64,000 nucleotides of DNA from Hoplostethus atlanticus (Eukaryota; Chordata; Actinopteri; Trachichthyiformes; Trachichthyidae), in the NCBI GenBank assembly GCA_034670405.1, contig JAXDDX010000014.1, positions 310,001 to 374,000 of the forward strand. Reading direction: 5' to 3'. Made by a program: the position numbers and the translations under genes. Below, in pieces: positions 9,742 through 21,568 of the stretch; the stretch's first letter is position 1; each line of letters starts with the position of its first letter. The notes beneath the pieces are model-generated. The model was not told the DNA's origin. It saw only the letters and a list, made by a program, of their open reading frames with translations, and made no database searches.

Positions 9742-12221
9742 ACATACAGGAGGTTTTCAGAAAGAGACCTGGTTTCTCCTGAACATACACACACAGACTT
9801 GCAGGATGTCGAGTGTACAAATCTAAATATGCATGCAGACAATCTCAATATAGGGCCACTGTGCATGCACCCACTGCCACTAAAATTCATTCAATGTGAA
9901 AGACGTAGTTATGCATACATGTACACACACTTTGAGGAGGAGACGTGAACAAACACTGTTTATACCCCTGCTTCGTGCAAAACAGCTCTCACACATGGCG
10001 ATGCTCATATTTGTCTATTTACTTTACTTTAAATGAGGTGGACCGGTATATCTTTATTGTGTGTCCACCGTCACGTGTACAATATCAGCACTGACCGTTA
10101 AAGCAGTTCCAGTTTTAAGATTCAACTTCTCACAACTGAGACCGAAGATCCTCCAGGCTTCTCCCACCGAGGCAAACGGCAACCAGCTGTCCCGTAGCCC
10201 GGGGACGTCCATCTCAAGACGCCAGTCCTCCTGTTCCTTTGCTTGTCACCAGCCCGCGACACCCCCAACACACCAGCACCACCCCACACACAGCACTCAC
10301 AGCCACCTGAAAGCCATGGCAACCTTTATCACCATGGTTACACACCATAGCAACCCCATCACCCTGCTGCAAAGCACCGGGAATGTCGACCCACAACGTT
10401 CCTCGCTTACAGCATCAGTCTGCATTCAAGCAAATGGGAACTTGAACTGTTTGTACAATTGGTGTAGTGAAATGCAGTGGAGTATGTCTGGCGACGCGCT
10501 TCCCTCCAGGTGAAGTAAAAACGTCTTGCCGTGGTGACTGAACTGCCCCGCAGGCTCTTGAACAGTCATGGTGGAGGTACAGACTAGAGGGATCTGTCTT
10601 TCGGTGCAGAGCATTATTTTTCCAATTCATTTCTTTGCATTACACGATACCAGATTATTTTTTTGTAAAAACCAAAATGTTTGCCACAAGTCTATATATG
10701 TAAGGCTCAATTTCAGTCTGATTTTAGAATGTATTTTCAGACTATAGACAAAAAGGGCAAACTGTTTACAAAGATGAGATTTTAATAAGTAAATACAATA
10801 CTAAAGAGAATACCTTTTGAATATCTGATAAGTGATAGAATTATAAGATGTATTAAATATATGCTATATTTTTGCTTGCAAATTTCAACGGATGTTCCCC
10901 TTTCCTTGGTCCCACTTGGCCCAGAGAGGCCGGCTGTGATTTCCCCCCTGGCCTCGAGCCGTGGGCGGGCAGAACTCCCATGTGACAAGGCGAGGGTCTC
11001 TGGCAGCACTGGGACAACGTAAACCATGAAAAAGGAACTTTATTTTTACCTGTTTTTTTTGTTTTTAAATCTACTATGTATGTATATTCATTACATAAGT
11101 TTTATTTTGCATTTTGTACTGACTTGTAATGCCGCTTGTACATTGTTTAAATCTTGTTTTGAATGAGGGCAGGCACTGTGCTACTGTGGATTGATGATTT
11201 TCTAAACGTCTGATCAGATCAGGCTTGTTTTCCCTATTCTATGGCAACAACCCCCTCTATGGTTGAAAAGTCAGAGAGCAGACTGTAATGTTGGACATGG
11301 GACTCATGTAACGTTGCACTTATCTATTGTAGCACTGATTGGTTCTCGTTGTGTAGAGTAGATGGAATGGTATTTTTGCGTCTGCACATTTTGATGAACG
11401 GAATATATTTTTGTAACAAATAACCCAAAGAAATTTTGTGAAGCCATTACTAAGAAATCAGGACACTTAATGTATTTGCACATAGAATTAAGACAGTACA
11501 CATATGTTCAAGGCACTGCTGACAGGTTTTGTTAAATCTTGGGTCTGGTAGTGTTTTTCTTTTCTAACAAAAGCCAGATTTTACAAGACATTAGCACATT
11601 TGATTATGTAATGACTGGCCAATTAGGGCATGCAGTGCCCCCTAGTGTCTGTTTAATGAAAGTTATTGTAAGTCAAACGAAATCAGGCCAAACTCATATT
11701 TTTAATGTTGCTCACACATTTGCAGCAGTGTTCTGACCTTGCCTGTTTTGGCTTTGCATCTAACCGATTTTTTATTAATTTGTGAAATGCAACCTGTTGA
11801 ACAGGTACAACTTGAATCTTATGCAATGTAACATGCCTTGCAGTTTCTTCTTGACATTTACACTATATTTGTGGAATCAAATTTGATAGAAATAACAATA
11901 TTACATGTGTCCGATGTCCACAGTGTATATACGGTCTTGCTAGATACGAAGAGGTTCCTTTACTTAAGGATTGCATTGGTGTGGTTAATAATGTAAAGCA
12001 ACCCACGCGACATTTTAGAAGGCAAAGCCAGCGGTGCAATGCTGCATGCCATACTATGTGTGTACCTTTTTCATTTGGAAGGTGTCATAAGTGCACTGTG
12101 GTCACCTTTTGGGTTCTGAGTGTGCAGAAGAGATTCGGTATGATTGTTTTTTTGAGTGGTGTGAGGGTATCACATGGTTGATTTCTGATGGCTTATATTC
12201 AGTTTCAGCTCTTAATGCTAG

Positions 12222-12227
12222 AATAAA
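12222..12227 (+). promoter_or_regulatory. crtc3: alternative poly(A) signal of crtc3
   Basis: AATAAA inside the long 3' UTR; use is unproven. It would shorten the mRNA by about 0.6 kb. Confidence 0.35.
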
Positions 12228-12799
12228 ATTGGACCTGCTCTATATTTATACATAGACATTGGAGCCCTGTATGAGAGTGGGTGAATGGTGGTGCCATTTT
12301 GCTGAGAAATGATCCCTCGTGTGATAGGCTTGTCTCTTGGGCCGTGTCTGAATGCTCTTGGGTTGTACCCTTCCTGTCTCCTCGCTAAAGGCCTGCCTTC
12401 TACTGCCTTACTTTGCTGATAATCCCCCATAACTGTGACTTCTCACTGCCCTTTATCTTGAGCTTTATTTGGCTTTGGTCCTTGGTTGTTTTCTGTCGAT
12501 TAGTTAATTTTGTTTTAATACCAATGTTAGCGCTAATATTGTTGATATTGTTAATTTTTGAAGGATTTCTGAGGGTTTTTTCATTGTTTTGGTGTCTTAC
12601 TTTTTTTAGTTACCTATTAAAGTGTACAGTTCTATTATTTAAACAATGTTTCTTGTCCACTAGTGTTACTACTTTTTGTAATGTCATTGAGAGAATTATT
12701 ATTATTATTATTTTTTTCAAATATTAATTTTTACTATAACACAATGTTTTTGGTTTGTGATGTATGTTATAGTGCTTATCTTTTTGATTTAATATAAAC

Positions 12800-12805
12800 A
12801 ATAAA
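12800..12805 (+). promoter_or_regulatory. crtc3: poly(A) signal of crtc3
   Basis: AATAAA followed within 40 nt by GT-rich sequence (gataatgttggtac). It is the last canonical signal before intergenic sequence. A second AATAAA at 12222-12227 could give a shorter mRNA. Confidence 0.6.
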
Positions 12806-13454
12806 ACCCTATACTGTGCATCAAGTGATAATGTTGGTACAGTAATTCCTTCCTTGTGAATTCAGTGCGCTGCCTGTTTCTGCCAGTAGATGGAGCCAGT
12901 GTGCTGTGTTGTGTTCAACAGTTTGTCGTTTCATTTTATTTGGTTGGTTCCAGAAAAGGCCTGAATGAATCAACGTGACAGGACAGATATTGCAATGTTT
13001 GCAAAAATGTTCCTACATCTTCCTTTTCTCTCTCGGCTTCGGACTGAAATGGCGATGACTTACTCCACAGTACATGATGCAAAGCAACATGGCAGTGGTA
13101 CACTTGCTGCATGCCATTCTCAAGAGGGTTTATTTATTTTATTTTGTGCAAGACTAGCGGCTAACTCCACATGGTACACATCTTTGCGAGTCAAATATTA
13201 CCTGTTGGACACTGTAGTCCAACAGCACACACAAAAGCACCACAAAACCCCCAAGATTTTCTCTATTATATTTTTTGTTTTATTTTGAAGCTGATTTGGA
13301 AAATAATTGAATGAACATTATAGTTGGGAAGATAAGACTAGAGAAAGTGAAGTAGTCATTCTACATTCTGTGTCATACTAACTCAGAGGTTGAAATAACT
13401 AAAATAGTGAAATTAAACCTTAATTTTGCTGGGGACACTGTAGGACCATTTCAG

Positions 13455-13498
13455 AGACCCCCCAGGGGGTCATGGACCCCACTTTGGGAACCACTGGT
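13455..13498. mobile_element. hAT terminal fragment
   Basis: Ends ...CACTTTGGGAACCACTG, the inverted form of the common vertebrate hAT end CAGTGGTTCCCAAA, preceded by ggggtcatggacccc. The matching left end was not found nearby, so this is a truncated or very diverged copy. Confidence 0.5.
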
Positions 13499-13727
13499 CT
13501 AGATAATGAAGGTGAAAACGCAGGGAGGACATCGCTACTGATACAAAATGCAATGAAAAACAATTTGAGCCCTGTCATTTCTGTTAAGCGTTTGAGAGCC
13601 TCCTGAATCTCTTAATTTACTGAACTGAATTTACTGAAAAAAAATGCCACTGAAAAGTTCTGAAGTGGCATTTTTCTGTGTGATATAACTGACTTTACTC
13701 AACTCAACTTTTAAAATGCAGACTAGG

Positions 13728-13730
<3 letters not shown>

Positions 13731-13759
<29 letters not shown>
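13731..13759. repeat. (GT)n microsatellite
   Basis: About 29 bp of GT in intergenic DNA. Confidence 0.95.
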
Positions 13760-14822
13760 GTGTGACTCTTATAGAAAATGCTTTTAATGTATTAACAGGT
13801 TTGGAATTTCACCAACATTCAGCTCAACCCCCGATGCTGATATGTGAAGCATCTCTCTCTTCCTGCTCCACTCAAGACAACGTTTCCCTTCAGGCGATAA
13901 TACAGCGTGTTTAACCGACTCAAAATATGAGTCAGATGATAATAATGTAATCAGCGTCCTCTCGGCTCAGAGGGACGGTGAACTGTGGGGATTAGTGGTG
14001 TTCTGTGAATCTCTACCAACAAATAATTTGATTCCAGTGTTCATGTGGGCGACGTGCGAGCAAAACAACATTCCTCCTTTGGTTAGCAACCTCTCGCCCT
14101 TTCTGCCTCCCGCCTCTGTTTTACTGTTGCCTTCTCCACCTTCCCTTGCCCACCCAACCATTTGCACCCCCACTTCTCTCTCGCTCTCTCTCTCTCTCTT
14201 TCTGTGCCAGACCATTAAAACTGTTATTGGGGAGTTTGACAGCTCTGTCCTTGTTTGAGCCCTGCAGGATTAGAGTGTCCAGTCAGGCCTTTCCCTGTAA
14301 TCCTGCCTGCCGTCTGTGACAGCGCTGAGCTTATTGAGGCTAACAGGACCCTGGGCAATTACCTCACTAATGCCTGCCTCCAGCCCAATCGGCCCAGTCA
14401 CCCTGCACGATGCCTCACAAGGCCATATTGGCCAGATAGCTGAGAGGGAGACATCCGCTGCATCGTGGGGAGTATTGACATCCCGAGAAGGATCTTAGTT
14501 TACCTGCCAAGGGGCTGGCAAACTAAAACAACTACCTACCGAGAATCATTTTTACCATCGAAAATTTGAAAATTGTGTAGAATCAAGTACTGTGTGTCAA
14601 TTTAAACCTTAAACAAGTTTGTAATTCATCATTAAGTGCAATAGAATTGAAATTAGCCAGAGAGCATTTTGAAGCAATTTTGATTGGCTCCTGTTCAGAG
14701 AGAGTGTAAAACCAGAAAGTTACCAGCCAGTGTTGCAGGTCACCCTGATTTATTTATCCACCAAACACAATTTTTTTACTGGCATTTGGCGCTTGGCAGG
14801 TGGTCATTTCAGAGCCTACGTG

Positions 14823-14844
14823 CACACACACACACACACACACA
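14823..14844. repeat. (CA)n microsatellite
   Basis: About 22 bp of CA; a second tract lies at 14959-14982. Confidence 0.9.
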
Positions 14845-14958
14845 AAGGAGTGTATGGCGAGTGTACTCTGACAGATGGACAGTGTGGGCTCCTGGAAACC
14901 AGCCAGGCCTCAAATATAGAATGCAATCTGGAGTAGAGGAGAATTCCCGAAACAAAAA

Positions 14959-14982
14959 CACACACACACACACACACACACA
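14959..14982. repeat. (CA)n microsatellite
   Basis: About 24 bp of CA, 115 bp after the previous tract. Confidence 0.9.
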
Positions 14983-15183
14983 GCTGAACAGATAATCACA
15001 CTAATCAGTCAGAGAGCTGGAGTCGGTCCACAGAGTGAGTCTGGGCTAGTCAGGATGCCAGCCTTGAATTCCTCCCAGGGTGATGTTGCTGTGTACTGGC
15101 CAGCTGGTGGGAACTCGGCGCGACGCTGACTTGCCTAGTTTAACTTCTCAATGAAGTGTGTTCAGTCACTAGCAGCAGGCTGT

Positions 15184-15300
15184 CATTTTAGTTAACCTTT
15201 ATTTAACCTGGCGAGTCACTTGAGAACAAAGTCTTATTTACAATGACAGACTGGCAAGAAGCAAAATGCCTTTTGATGAGGAACTGGGGAAAAAAGACTA
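15184..15300 (-). mobile_element. LINE 3' tail fragment
   Basis: The reverse complement ends with ...GGTTAAATAAAGGTTAA preceded by a TTGT-AATAAGACTTTGTTCTCAA-like block, a tail common in fish LINEs. A second copy in the opposite orientation closes the window at 63880-64000. The class (CR1/L2-like) is a guess. Confidence 0.5.
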
Positions 15301-15566
15301 ATAAATAATAATTATTAGTATTAGTATTAATAATAATAATCAAAATCATAATTTTCATAATAATTCTGAATAAAAAAATAACAGAAGTTTGCAGTAGTTT
15401 GCAGAAGGCAACAGAAATTAAATAAATACACACATAGAAACACAGACACAGAGACACTAAACTCCATCACTTACTCACAGGCCAACAGCGACACACACCC
15501 CGAAATGACGCCCAGTTTGAAAAAACGTTGTAAAAAAATTGAGAGTATGTGGACGATCCCAGTTGA

Positions 15567-15603
15567 TCGGTTAGGGATCGGTTAGGGATCGGTAAGGGAT
15601 CGG
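15567..15603. repeat. 11-bp tandem repeat GATCGGTTAGG
   Basis: Three copies, the last with one change. It contains TTAGGG across unit borders but the period is 11, not 6, so it is not telomeric. Confidence 0.9.
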
Positions 15604-15957
15604 GAGCTCGAGGTCTCAGGGTTCCTGCGTGTCCCATATTTTCATCTCATGTCGTGACTCACTGGAGGCCATCTTTACGTTCCTGACCCACACAGGGATT
15701 CTCCTCTCCTCTCCCCCTCTTCATCCTCTCTGACTCCTTTCTTTCCTTCTTGTTATCTCTTGAAGTCTTCATAAACTTCCTCTTTCTTTACCCCCCCCAC
15801 CCACCTCCTCCCTCCAACTTCGCCTCTCTAATCTGACCACTGTTTCCCTTGGCTGCTTGTTAACTCAGTGTGAGCCTCTGGGACGGTGAGCAGCGGGGGG
15901 TTAGCGGTGGGCTAATTTAATAACAGTCTAATGGGAGCTTAACACAGACTGTCGTTT

Positions 15958-15958
<1 letters not shown>

Positions 15959-15992
<34 letters not shown>
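15959..15992. repeat. (CA)n microsatellite
   Basis: About 34 bp of CA, intergenic. Confidence 0.95.
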
Positions 15993-15997
<5 letters not shown>

Positions 15998-16311
15998 ACT
16001 CTTTTTTTCCGGTGCCACCAATGCATTTCTTAATGCTTAATGCTCGATGTAGGGGAGACCGTGGATGGTTGGAACACTCCTTGCTCATTTGAGTTACAAT
16101 GTGCAAAATGTGGTGTAAACTTATTATCTGTCTGTTACAAAATTGAGATTCAACATCATCTCCAATATTTATTTATTTATTTATGTATTTATTTAGTCTC
16201 AAAGACAGGAAGAGGAACGTCACATCCGACCCCACCCCGGCAGCTGGGGTAAAATATAACCACAACATGCTTGAAATGACATTACTTTATGCTTGTTCAT
16301 TTTAACTGAAC

Positions 16312-16314
<3 letters not shown>

Positions 16315-16351
<37 letters not shown>
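16315..16351. repeat. (GT)n microsatellite
   Basis: About 37 bp of GT, intergenic. Confidence 0.95.
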
Positions 16352-16352
<1 letters not shown>

Positions 16353-17465
16353 TGCTGATTCTGCCGATTTCTACCTTCTCATTCCTTTTTTCTCTCGTTG
16401 TTTCTGCTCCCGCTAGTTCTCACGCCCATGTTCTTTCAGTGTTTCGCATTGAAGAGGAGCATCCTCGACTTCCACCGCCCCACCAGTTCTGCTGATGTTT
16501 ACGCAGTTGAGCCTGTGCTAATTCCACCCAGGCCCCCCCACGCACAGAGAAACACTGTTATCTAGGCTGCTTTTCTCCAGATTGGGTTTCTTCAGGTGGT
16601 TGCAATATTGAAAAAAGAGCCGTTTTCATTTAGAGGCTGTGGGCAGGGATCACAATGTGCTGGCAGGGGAATGAAAGTCAGGCGCTAAACTGTCTTTCGG
16701 CGCAGAGAAAAAGCCTCACAGTAGAGCTGCTTACCTTTCTGCTCCTGCTTGGTGTAAAGTCATGTCACACTCGAGACTCGTGTGGCATCGATCATGTGTG
16801 TTTGAGGTGAGGCGATACTGGACAGTGTTCTGCTAATATAAACAGGCTCAGATGCAGACCTGCCCCCCATCCTCCCCTGAAGGGTTCCTCCTCTTGTAGT
16901 CCCGCGTCTCCACTCAACACACACACACCTCAAATTTTGCAGTTAAGCAGATTTATTTGAAATTCCCACTGTTTTGGCTGTTGCCGTATGTGTGTAATGC
17001 ATGAAATTGCATGCATTCCTATCTGTCATCTACTCAGTCCAGCTGCTGAGGCGCGGTATCTACAAAACAAAACTGCTTGGTTACCGGTCCGGTTATGAAT
17101 GCTTGTGATCTCTATTTTTAGCAGCCTGGGTGTCTTGGTCACAGCTCTGGCGCTAGCTGCTGTGTGTGGCTAGTGACCGAAATAGCCTAATCCCCACTAC
17201 AAGGCCGGGATCAGTGCTCCGCAGCCCCGAATAGACTTGATTCCCAGAATAGGATGGACTGTCGGTCTCTCGTTGTGAATGGAAGCTTGGATGTGATTAC
17301 TGTGGGGTTTGGTGGTATCGTTTGACGTGGCACGGTGTCCTCGGCCGAGGCGGCGGTAACATCTTGCACATGAGAGATGACCTTGTTTGTGTTTGTGATT
17401 TTCCATCACTTGGTACAGAAAAAAAAAGAGTTGGAACTTACACAGCATTCAGTGCACATGCACAT

Positions 17466-17468
<3 letters not shown>

Positions 17469-17503
<35 letters not shown>
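17469..17503. repeat. (CA)n microsatellite
   Basis: About 35 bp of CA. With the CT tract at 17607 and the GT tract at 17756, three different dinucleotide repeats fall within 330 bp. Confidence 0.95.
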
Positions 17504-17504
<1 letters not shown>

Positions 17505-17603
17505 AAGGGGCAGCAACAGAGGCGTGCCCTGGAGTTGATTCACCCTGCAGCTGTGTTTACTGGCCTATAGATGTTTGTGTTGAGATATTGAGATGTCTAG
17601 GGG

Positions 17604-17606
<3 letters not shown>

Positions 17607-17659
<53 letters not shown>
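17607..17659. repeat. (CT)n microsatellite
   Basis: About 53 bp of CT. Confidence 0.95.
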
Positions 17660-17662
<3 letters not shown>

Positions 17663-17752
17663 GCCTCCCTCCTCTCCCACACACACCACCAGGCCCTAAC
17701 TCAGACTACTGTGCCACTCACATAAACACAGGTTCTCTGCTGCCCCAGCAAG

Positions 17753-17755
<3 letters not shown>

Positions 17756-17798
<43 letters not shown>
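17756..17798. repeat. (GT)n microsatellite
   Basis: About 43 bp of GT, complementary to the CA tract at 17469, so a transcript could fold around the CT tract between them. Confidence 0.95.
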
Positions 17799-17802
<4 letters not shown>

Positions 17803-18964
17803 GCGCGCCATTTATTTTACTTTCAGTAACAAACCCTGCATGCCGGCTGAGGATGTGAGCTGGATGTGAGGCAGCCTGGGGTGAAAATGTACGCTTTGCT
17901 GCAAAGGAAACACGGTAAAACAACGTCAGCTTAGAGGAGACGCAGGCAGATGTTCCAGACGGAGCGCCGAGGGCCTCGAGAGCCACAACGTTTACTGCCT
18001 CAGCGCGCACGAATGTTATTGATGTGCTTGTCCGGTGAGTCGGACCGTATTTGGGTTCTGTAGGTTAGAATCCTCTTGCAGATGTTCAACCTGTTTTACA
18101 GTACTCAACGTAGATGGTAAATTCCAGTAAGTGCAGTGGATGCTTGCATGGTATTTACTGTGCGTTTTAGTGTGTTTTTTTTCCTCTGGGAAAACGGCTG
18201 GTAAAGTTACCACGGTGGTTACATGCAATGAATAGCTCCTTTTATGATGTTGAGTCGGGACAACACCTACTGTCAAAAGCTTGCTGAAGTCCCGATGAGC
18301 ACGCTGAGGGTCTGGAAAGCATCTTTGTTTGGAGGATTTCATACCTGTGTGTTACAGTCTGTAATTCTCCCATACCTTCCTGGCAGCAGTAAATCAAAGT
18401 TGCTGTTCTCTTTCTTCCCCCTCCTTTACTTTGCGAACTTTATGAACCCTATACGTCAAACTTTCACGCTCCTTGAACAGGGTGTGCAGAGAAGCGCCCG
18501 CCCACAGCATAATCCTGCTTACAGCCATTAAGCAAGTGCCACATCCATAACATGTCATAACACAACATCCATAGTATATAGTAATGTGTTGCCCGAGACG
18601 ATGGAGGACAGATCAAAGCAGAAAGTGTCTGAGGGGGTCTAGTGAACACTCCCAGGCTCTGCCCATGAAAGGCCTGTCACGTCATCTATAGGACAGATAA
18701 CCTCCGCTTTACTTCAGACACCACCCAGGATGGATGATGGGACGCTGTAGTTTTCGTCACGTATGTAGAGAATCAGGAGATCCTGAAGTCTCACTACACA
18801 GGAAGTCTCAGTAGTTTAGTTTCTCTCTTGTTTTTGTCCAGGCCTGCATGTTCTCTAGTTGTAGATACAGCTTCAGCCTGCTGGGTAAATATGTCAAAAA
18901 TAGTAGGAGTCAATGACATTAGCTGTCTGATAACTGGCATGTACAACTGTGTCAATGGACCTGT

Positions 18965-19045
18965 CCGAGGTTTCTCCCCGCCTTCCGTCCAAATGCATGC
19001 TGGGATAGACTCCAGCCCAGATATCTGAATAAATAAATAATATCT
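18965..19045 (+). mobile_element. LINE tail fragment
   Basis: Contains TGCATGCTGGGATAGACTCC followed by AGCCC...GAATAAATAAATA. The block ATGCTGGGATAGGCTCCAGC is a frequent LINE 3' end in fish genomes. Only the tail is present. Confidence 0.45.
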
Positions 19046-19202
19046 ATAGCATCTTTTTTTCCCCTTCAGCTCCAAAATCACCTTTCCTTTCCGGATCTTA
19101 GAAAAATGTATCCACGGCTTTGTTTCATCAAGGAGCGATTACTGCAAGGTGGCTGTCCCAACTCCACACGCAAAGACGCTCACCTGTTTGGTTAAACGTG
19201 CG

Positions 19203-19265
19203 TCATGATTCAATTCGATTCCATTCGATTCCATTTGATTCCATTTGATTCCATTCCATTCGATC
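19203..19265. repeat. (GATTCCATTY)n degenerate tandem repeat
   Basis: About six 5/10-bp units of ATTCC-type sequence (attcgattcc, atttgattcc). It resembles simple satellite sequence but is only 60 bp. Confidence 0.8.
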
Positions 19266-19372
19266 ATGAAATGGAATAAGCAGGTAATGAATGAATGAAC
19301 CACCTGCATGTAAACACACAGCATTTCTTTTATAGAGGGGATCATTCATTTATAGCATCAACGTGCAAAATG

Positions 19373-19373
19373 C

Positions 19374-19432
<59 letters not shown>
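19373..19432. repeat. (CA)n microsatellite
   Basis: About 60 bp of CA with one interruption; further short CA blocks lie just downstream. Confidence 0.95.
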
Positions 19433-19435
<3 letters not shown>

Positions 19436-19739
19436 ACATGTAAGTGCACACATATAGTATACACACACACTCAAACAGATATAAACATTCCTACATGTAG
19501 ACATACAGGACCAAGGCGGAGGTGGATTAGAGCCTCAGACGCCTGGGTCCCTGGACTCCATCATTACCATACCTACTGAAAGCTGACCCACTTTCACCAT
19601 GCCTGCATGTGTGTGTGTGTGTGTACAGGCACTTACATACTAACATAACATTAAATCTTTACTACTATTTACTACTTTATGTGAAATAAAAGTAACTAAT
19701 GAAGACGCAAAGTGACGTTCTATGTATTCTATGCATCAT

Positions 19740-19885
19740 GTCGCTTTACGCTCCTGTCCCACGGTGTCCCAGATTCGAATCCGGCCTGGGACCCTTGTCG
19801 CGTGTCCCCCCCTCCACTCTCTCTCCCAATGTTCCTGGTCTCTCATCATTGTAAACAAATTTAATGAAGGCAAAAAAAAACATAT
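19740..19885 (+). mobile_element. tRNA-derived SINE (decayed)
   Basis: Has a B-box-like GATTCGAATCC followed by CGGCCTGGGACCCTTGTCGC, then CTCTCTCCCA...CTGGTCTCTC and an A-rich tail after AATGAAGGCAAAA. This order is typical of a fish tRNA-derived SINE (GTTCGAATCCGG..TGGGACCCTT..., tail AATAAAGGCAAAA). The A box is eroded. Confidence 0.65.
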
Positions 19886-19947
19886 CTAAAAAGAAATCCC
19901 AATCTCCAAAATTGACAGAAACTGAGAAAAAACACCTTGTTTTTGTT

Positions 19948-19999
19948 TCTTTCAAAACCCATTGGATAATTGTAACATTATCCAATGGGTTTTGAAAGA
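19948..19999. repeat. perfect 23-bp inverted repeat (hairpin)
   Basis: Arms 19948-19970 and 19977-19999 are exact reverse complements with a 6-nt loop (tgtaac). The arm core is AACCCATTGGATAAT. It lies just after the SINE tail. Confidence 0.95.
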
Positions 20000-20413
20000 G
20001 TTTCAAAAGCCCAAGAGCTTGTAGAATTTTCTCAACCCATAGAGGAACCGTGTAAAAGTGACAAAATGTTACTTCCATGCAGAAGTATTCTGTGTTTTCA
20101 GCTGACAGGCATTCAGTAACTTCCTCGCCCAACTGCATCAAGGCTGCATGAAATATGTGATTTTTCACACCGACACCACCCGTCTTTCATCCGTGTTGGT
20201 CGGTGAAACCGAGTCTGCTTATCAAGTTCTTCCATCCACACTGGCAGGCAGCCAAGCTCAGTAATAAAACCTGAAAGAGACAGAGAGAGGAGGGACTAGG
20301 GGTGGGGGGTTGGGGGGTACAGCACTCAACACTATCCTCCTAATGTCTTTGAGACACAGTAAAGTGCCTCAGAGGCCTCTTATTACAGAGCAGTACACTG
20401 TAGGCTGCCAAAT

Positions 20414-20441
20414 ACACACCACACACACACACACACACACA
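20414..20441. repeat. (CA)n microsatellite
   Basis: About 28 bp of CA, then AG repeats. Confidence 0.9.
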
Positions 20442-21287
20442 AAGAGAGAGAGTATATGCACAGTTGTTTCTTTTCACCGTGAATGTAATGATTACTGTAT
20501 ACACGCGGCTATCCGCTGCTGTCTCTCAGTAAACATCCAGAGGACTAAATACTGACGTGTGTTCAGTAATGATGGGGGAACTATAGCGAGGGCGGTGGAA
20601 AATCTCTCTGCAAGCCAGGACAAGCATATAGAGGCCAGGGAGTAGTTACCTAATCATTATGTACAGGTACTGAGGAATCACCCGCTGCTCTCAGAAGCAT
20701 TTTCATAAAAAATGTGTGTATTGATAGTCAAGTTAATGCATCCGTTGTTTCAGAGCAACTGCAATTAATTGATGCATGAACAGCTTCAAACTTCAGTTTT
20801 CTCTCTGGTGTTTTGTCTCACTGCAAGGACAGCGTGATAAGAGCTCCAGCCAGACGGGACTATCAGTAACGTCCCTTGGCCTTCACAACACAACTGAAAA
20901 ACAAGATGGAAAAATTGTACTTCTGTTAAGTGAGAGTACAAAATCCAGATCCAGGCTTGGCTGTGACTTGTGAGTATATATAAAATGTCTTTATTTAGAG
21001 GACGCAGACAGATTAACACCAACACGTTTCTAAGACATATTACCGAAACATGTTGGTGTTGTTTAATCTCTCTGTGCCCTCTCTATAAAAGCATGTAGCG
21101 CATTGTAACATTAATAGATTGCGACAACAAACTACCACCTTGTCCCCTCTCCTGTTTGTTATATTCATAGACAGGGTATCAAGGCACAGACGAGGTCAGG
21201 AGTGTGTCCTGTCTGGTGACATTAGGGCGGCATCTCTGCTGTTTGCAGATGATATCATCCTTCTCATGCATGAAGATCGCCATCTCC

Positions 21288-21568
21288 TGTCCTGTCCCTG
21301 ACCACGACGTGGACATAAAGATCTGGAGCTGTTGGTCCCCAGGCGCCGACATAGAGGGCTGCCCACTGCTCCTGGCTGCCCCTGGAGGGGCAGCGTAAAG
21401 GATGGGTTAAATGCAAAGGACAAATTTCCGCAGCCACCCTCCCTGCTTGCGTGTGTGTGTGTGTTTGACAGCCACCACATCCTGCATGCTGTGTGTGTCA
21501 ATGATGTGGATTAATAAAGTGTCTTCTTCTTCTTCTTCTTCTTCTTCTTCTTCTTCTTCTTCTTCTTG
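21288..21568 (+). mobile_element. short retroelement inserted in the Rex3-like LINE
   Basis: Starts near cctgaccacgacgtgg, contains tccccaggcgccga, gggctgcccactgctcct and GGATGGGTTAAATGCAAAGG ACAAATTTC, ends AATAAAGTG and then a (TTC)n tail (21522-21568). This is a recurring fish 3'-tail sequence of SINE/LINE type. The host LINE reading resumes directly after the tail. The left edge is approximate. Confidence 0.6.
21522..21568. repeat. (TTC)n tail
   Basis: About 47 bp of TTC forming the 3' tail of the nested element. Confidence 0.95.

Larger units (their letters stand above)
9742..12825 (+). other. crtc3: crtc3 3' UTR (about 3.1 kb)
   Basis: Non-coding, AT-rich sequence after the crtc3 stop, without splice signals or convincing ORFs. 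It ends near the AATAAA at 12800, with an alternative AATAAA at 12222. The 150-codon ORF at 10061-10513 within it is low in complexity and not supported as a gene. Long 3' UTRs are usual for CRTC genes. The exact cleavage site is inferred. Confidence 0.7.

Noticed and set aside
10061-10513. 150-codon ORF
   Set aside because: Lies within the crtc3 3' UTR; composition and lack of similarity point to chance.
15567-15603. Interstitial telomere-like TTAGGG
   Set aside because: The period is 11 bp, so the TTAGGG words are incidental.
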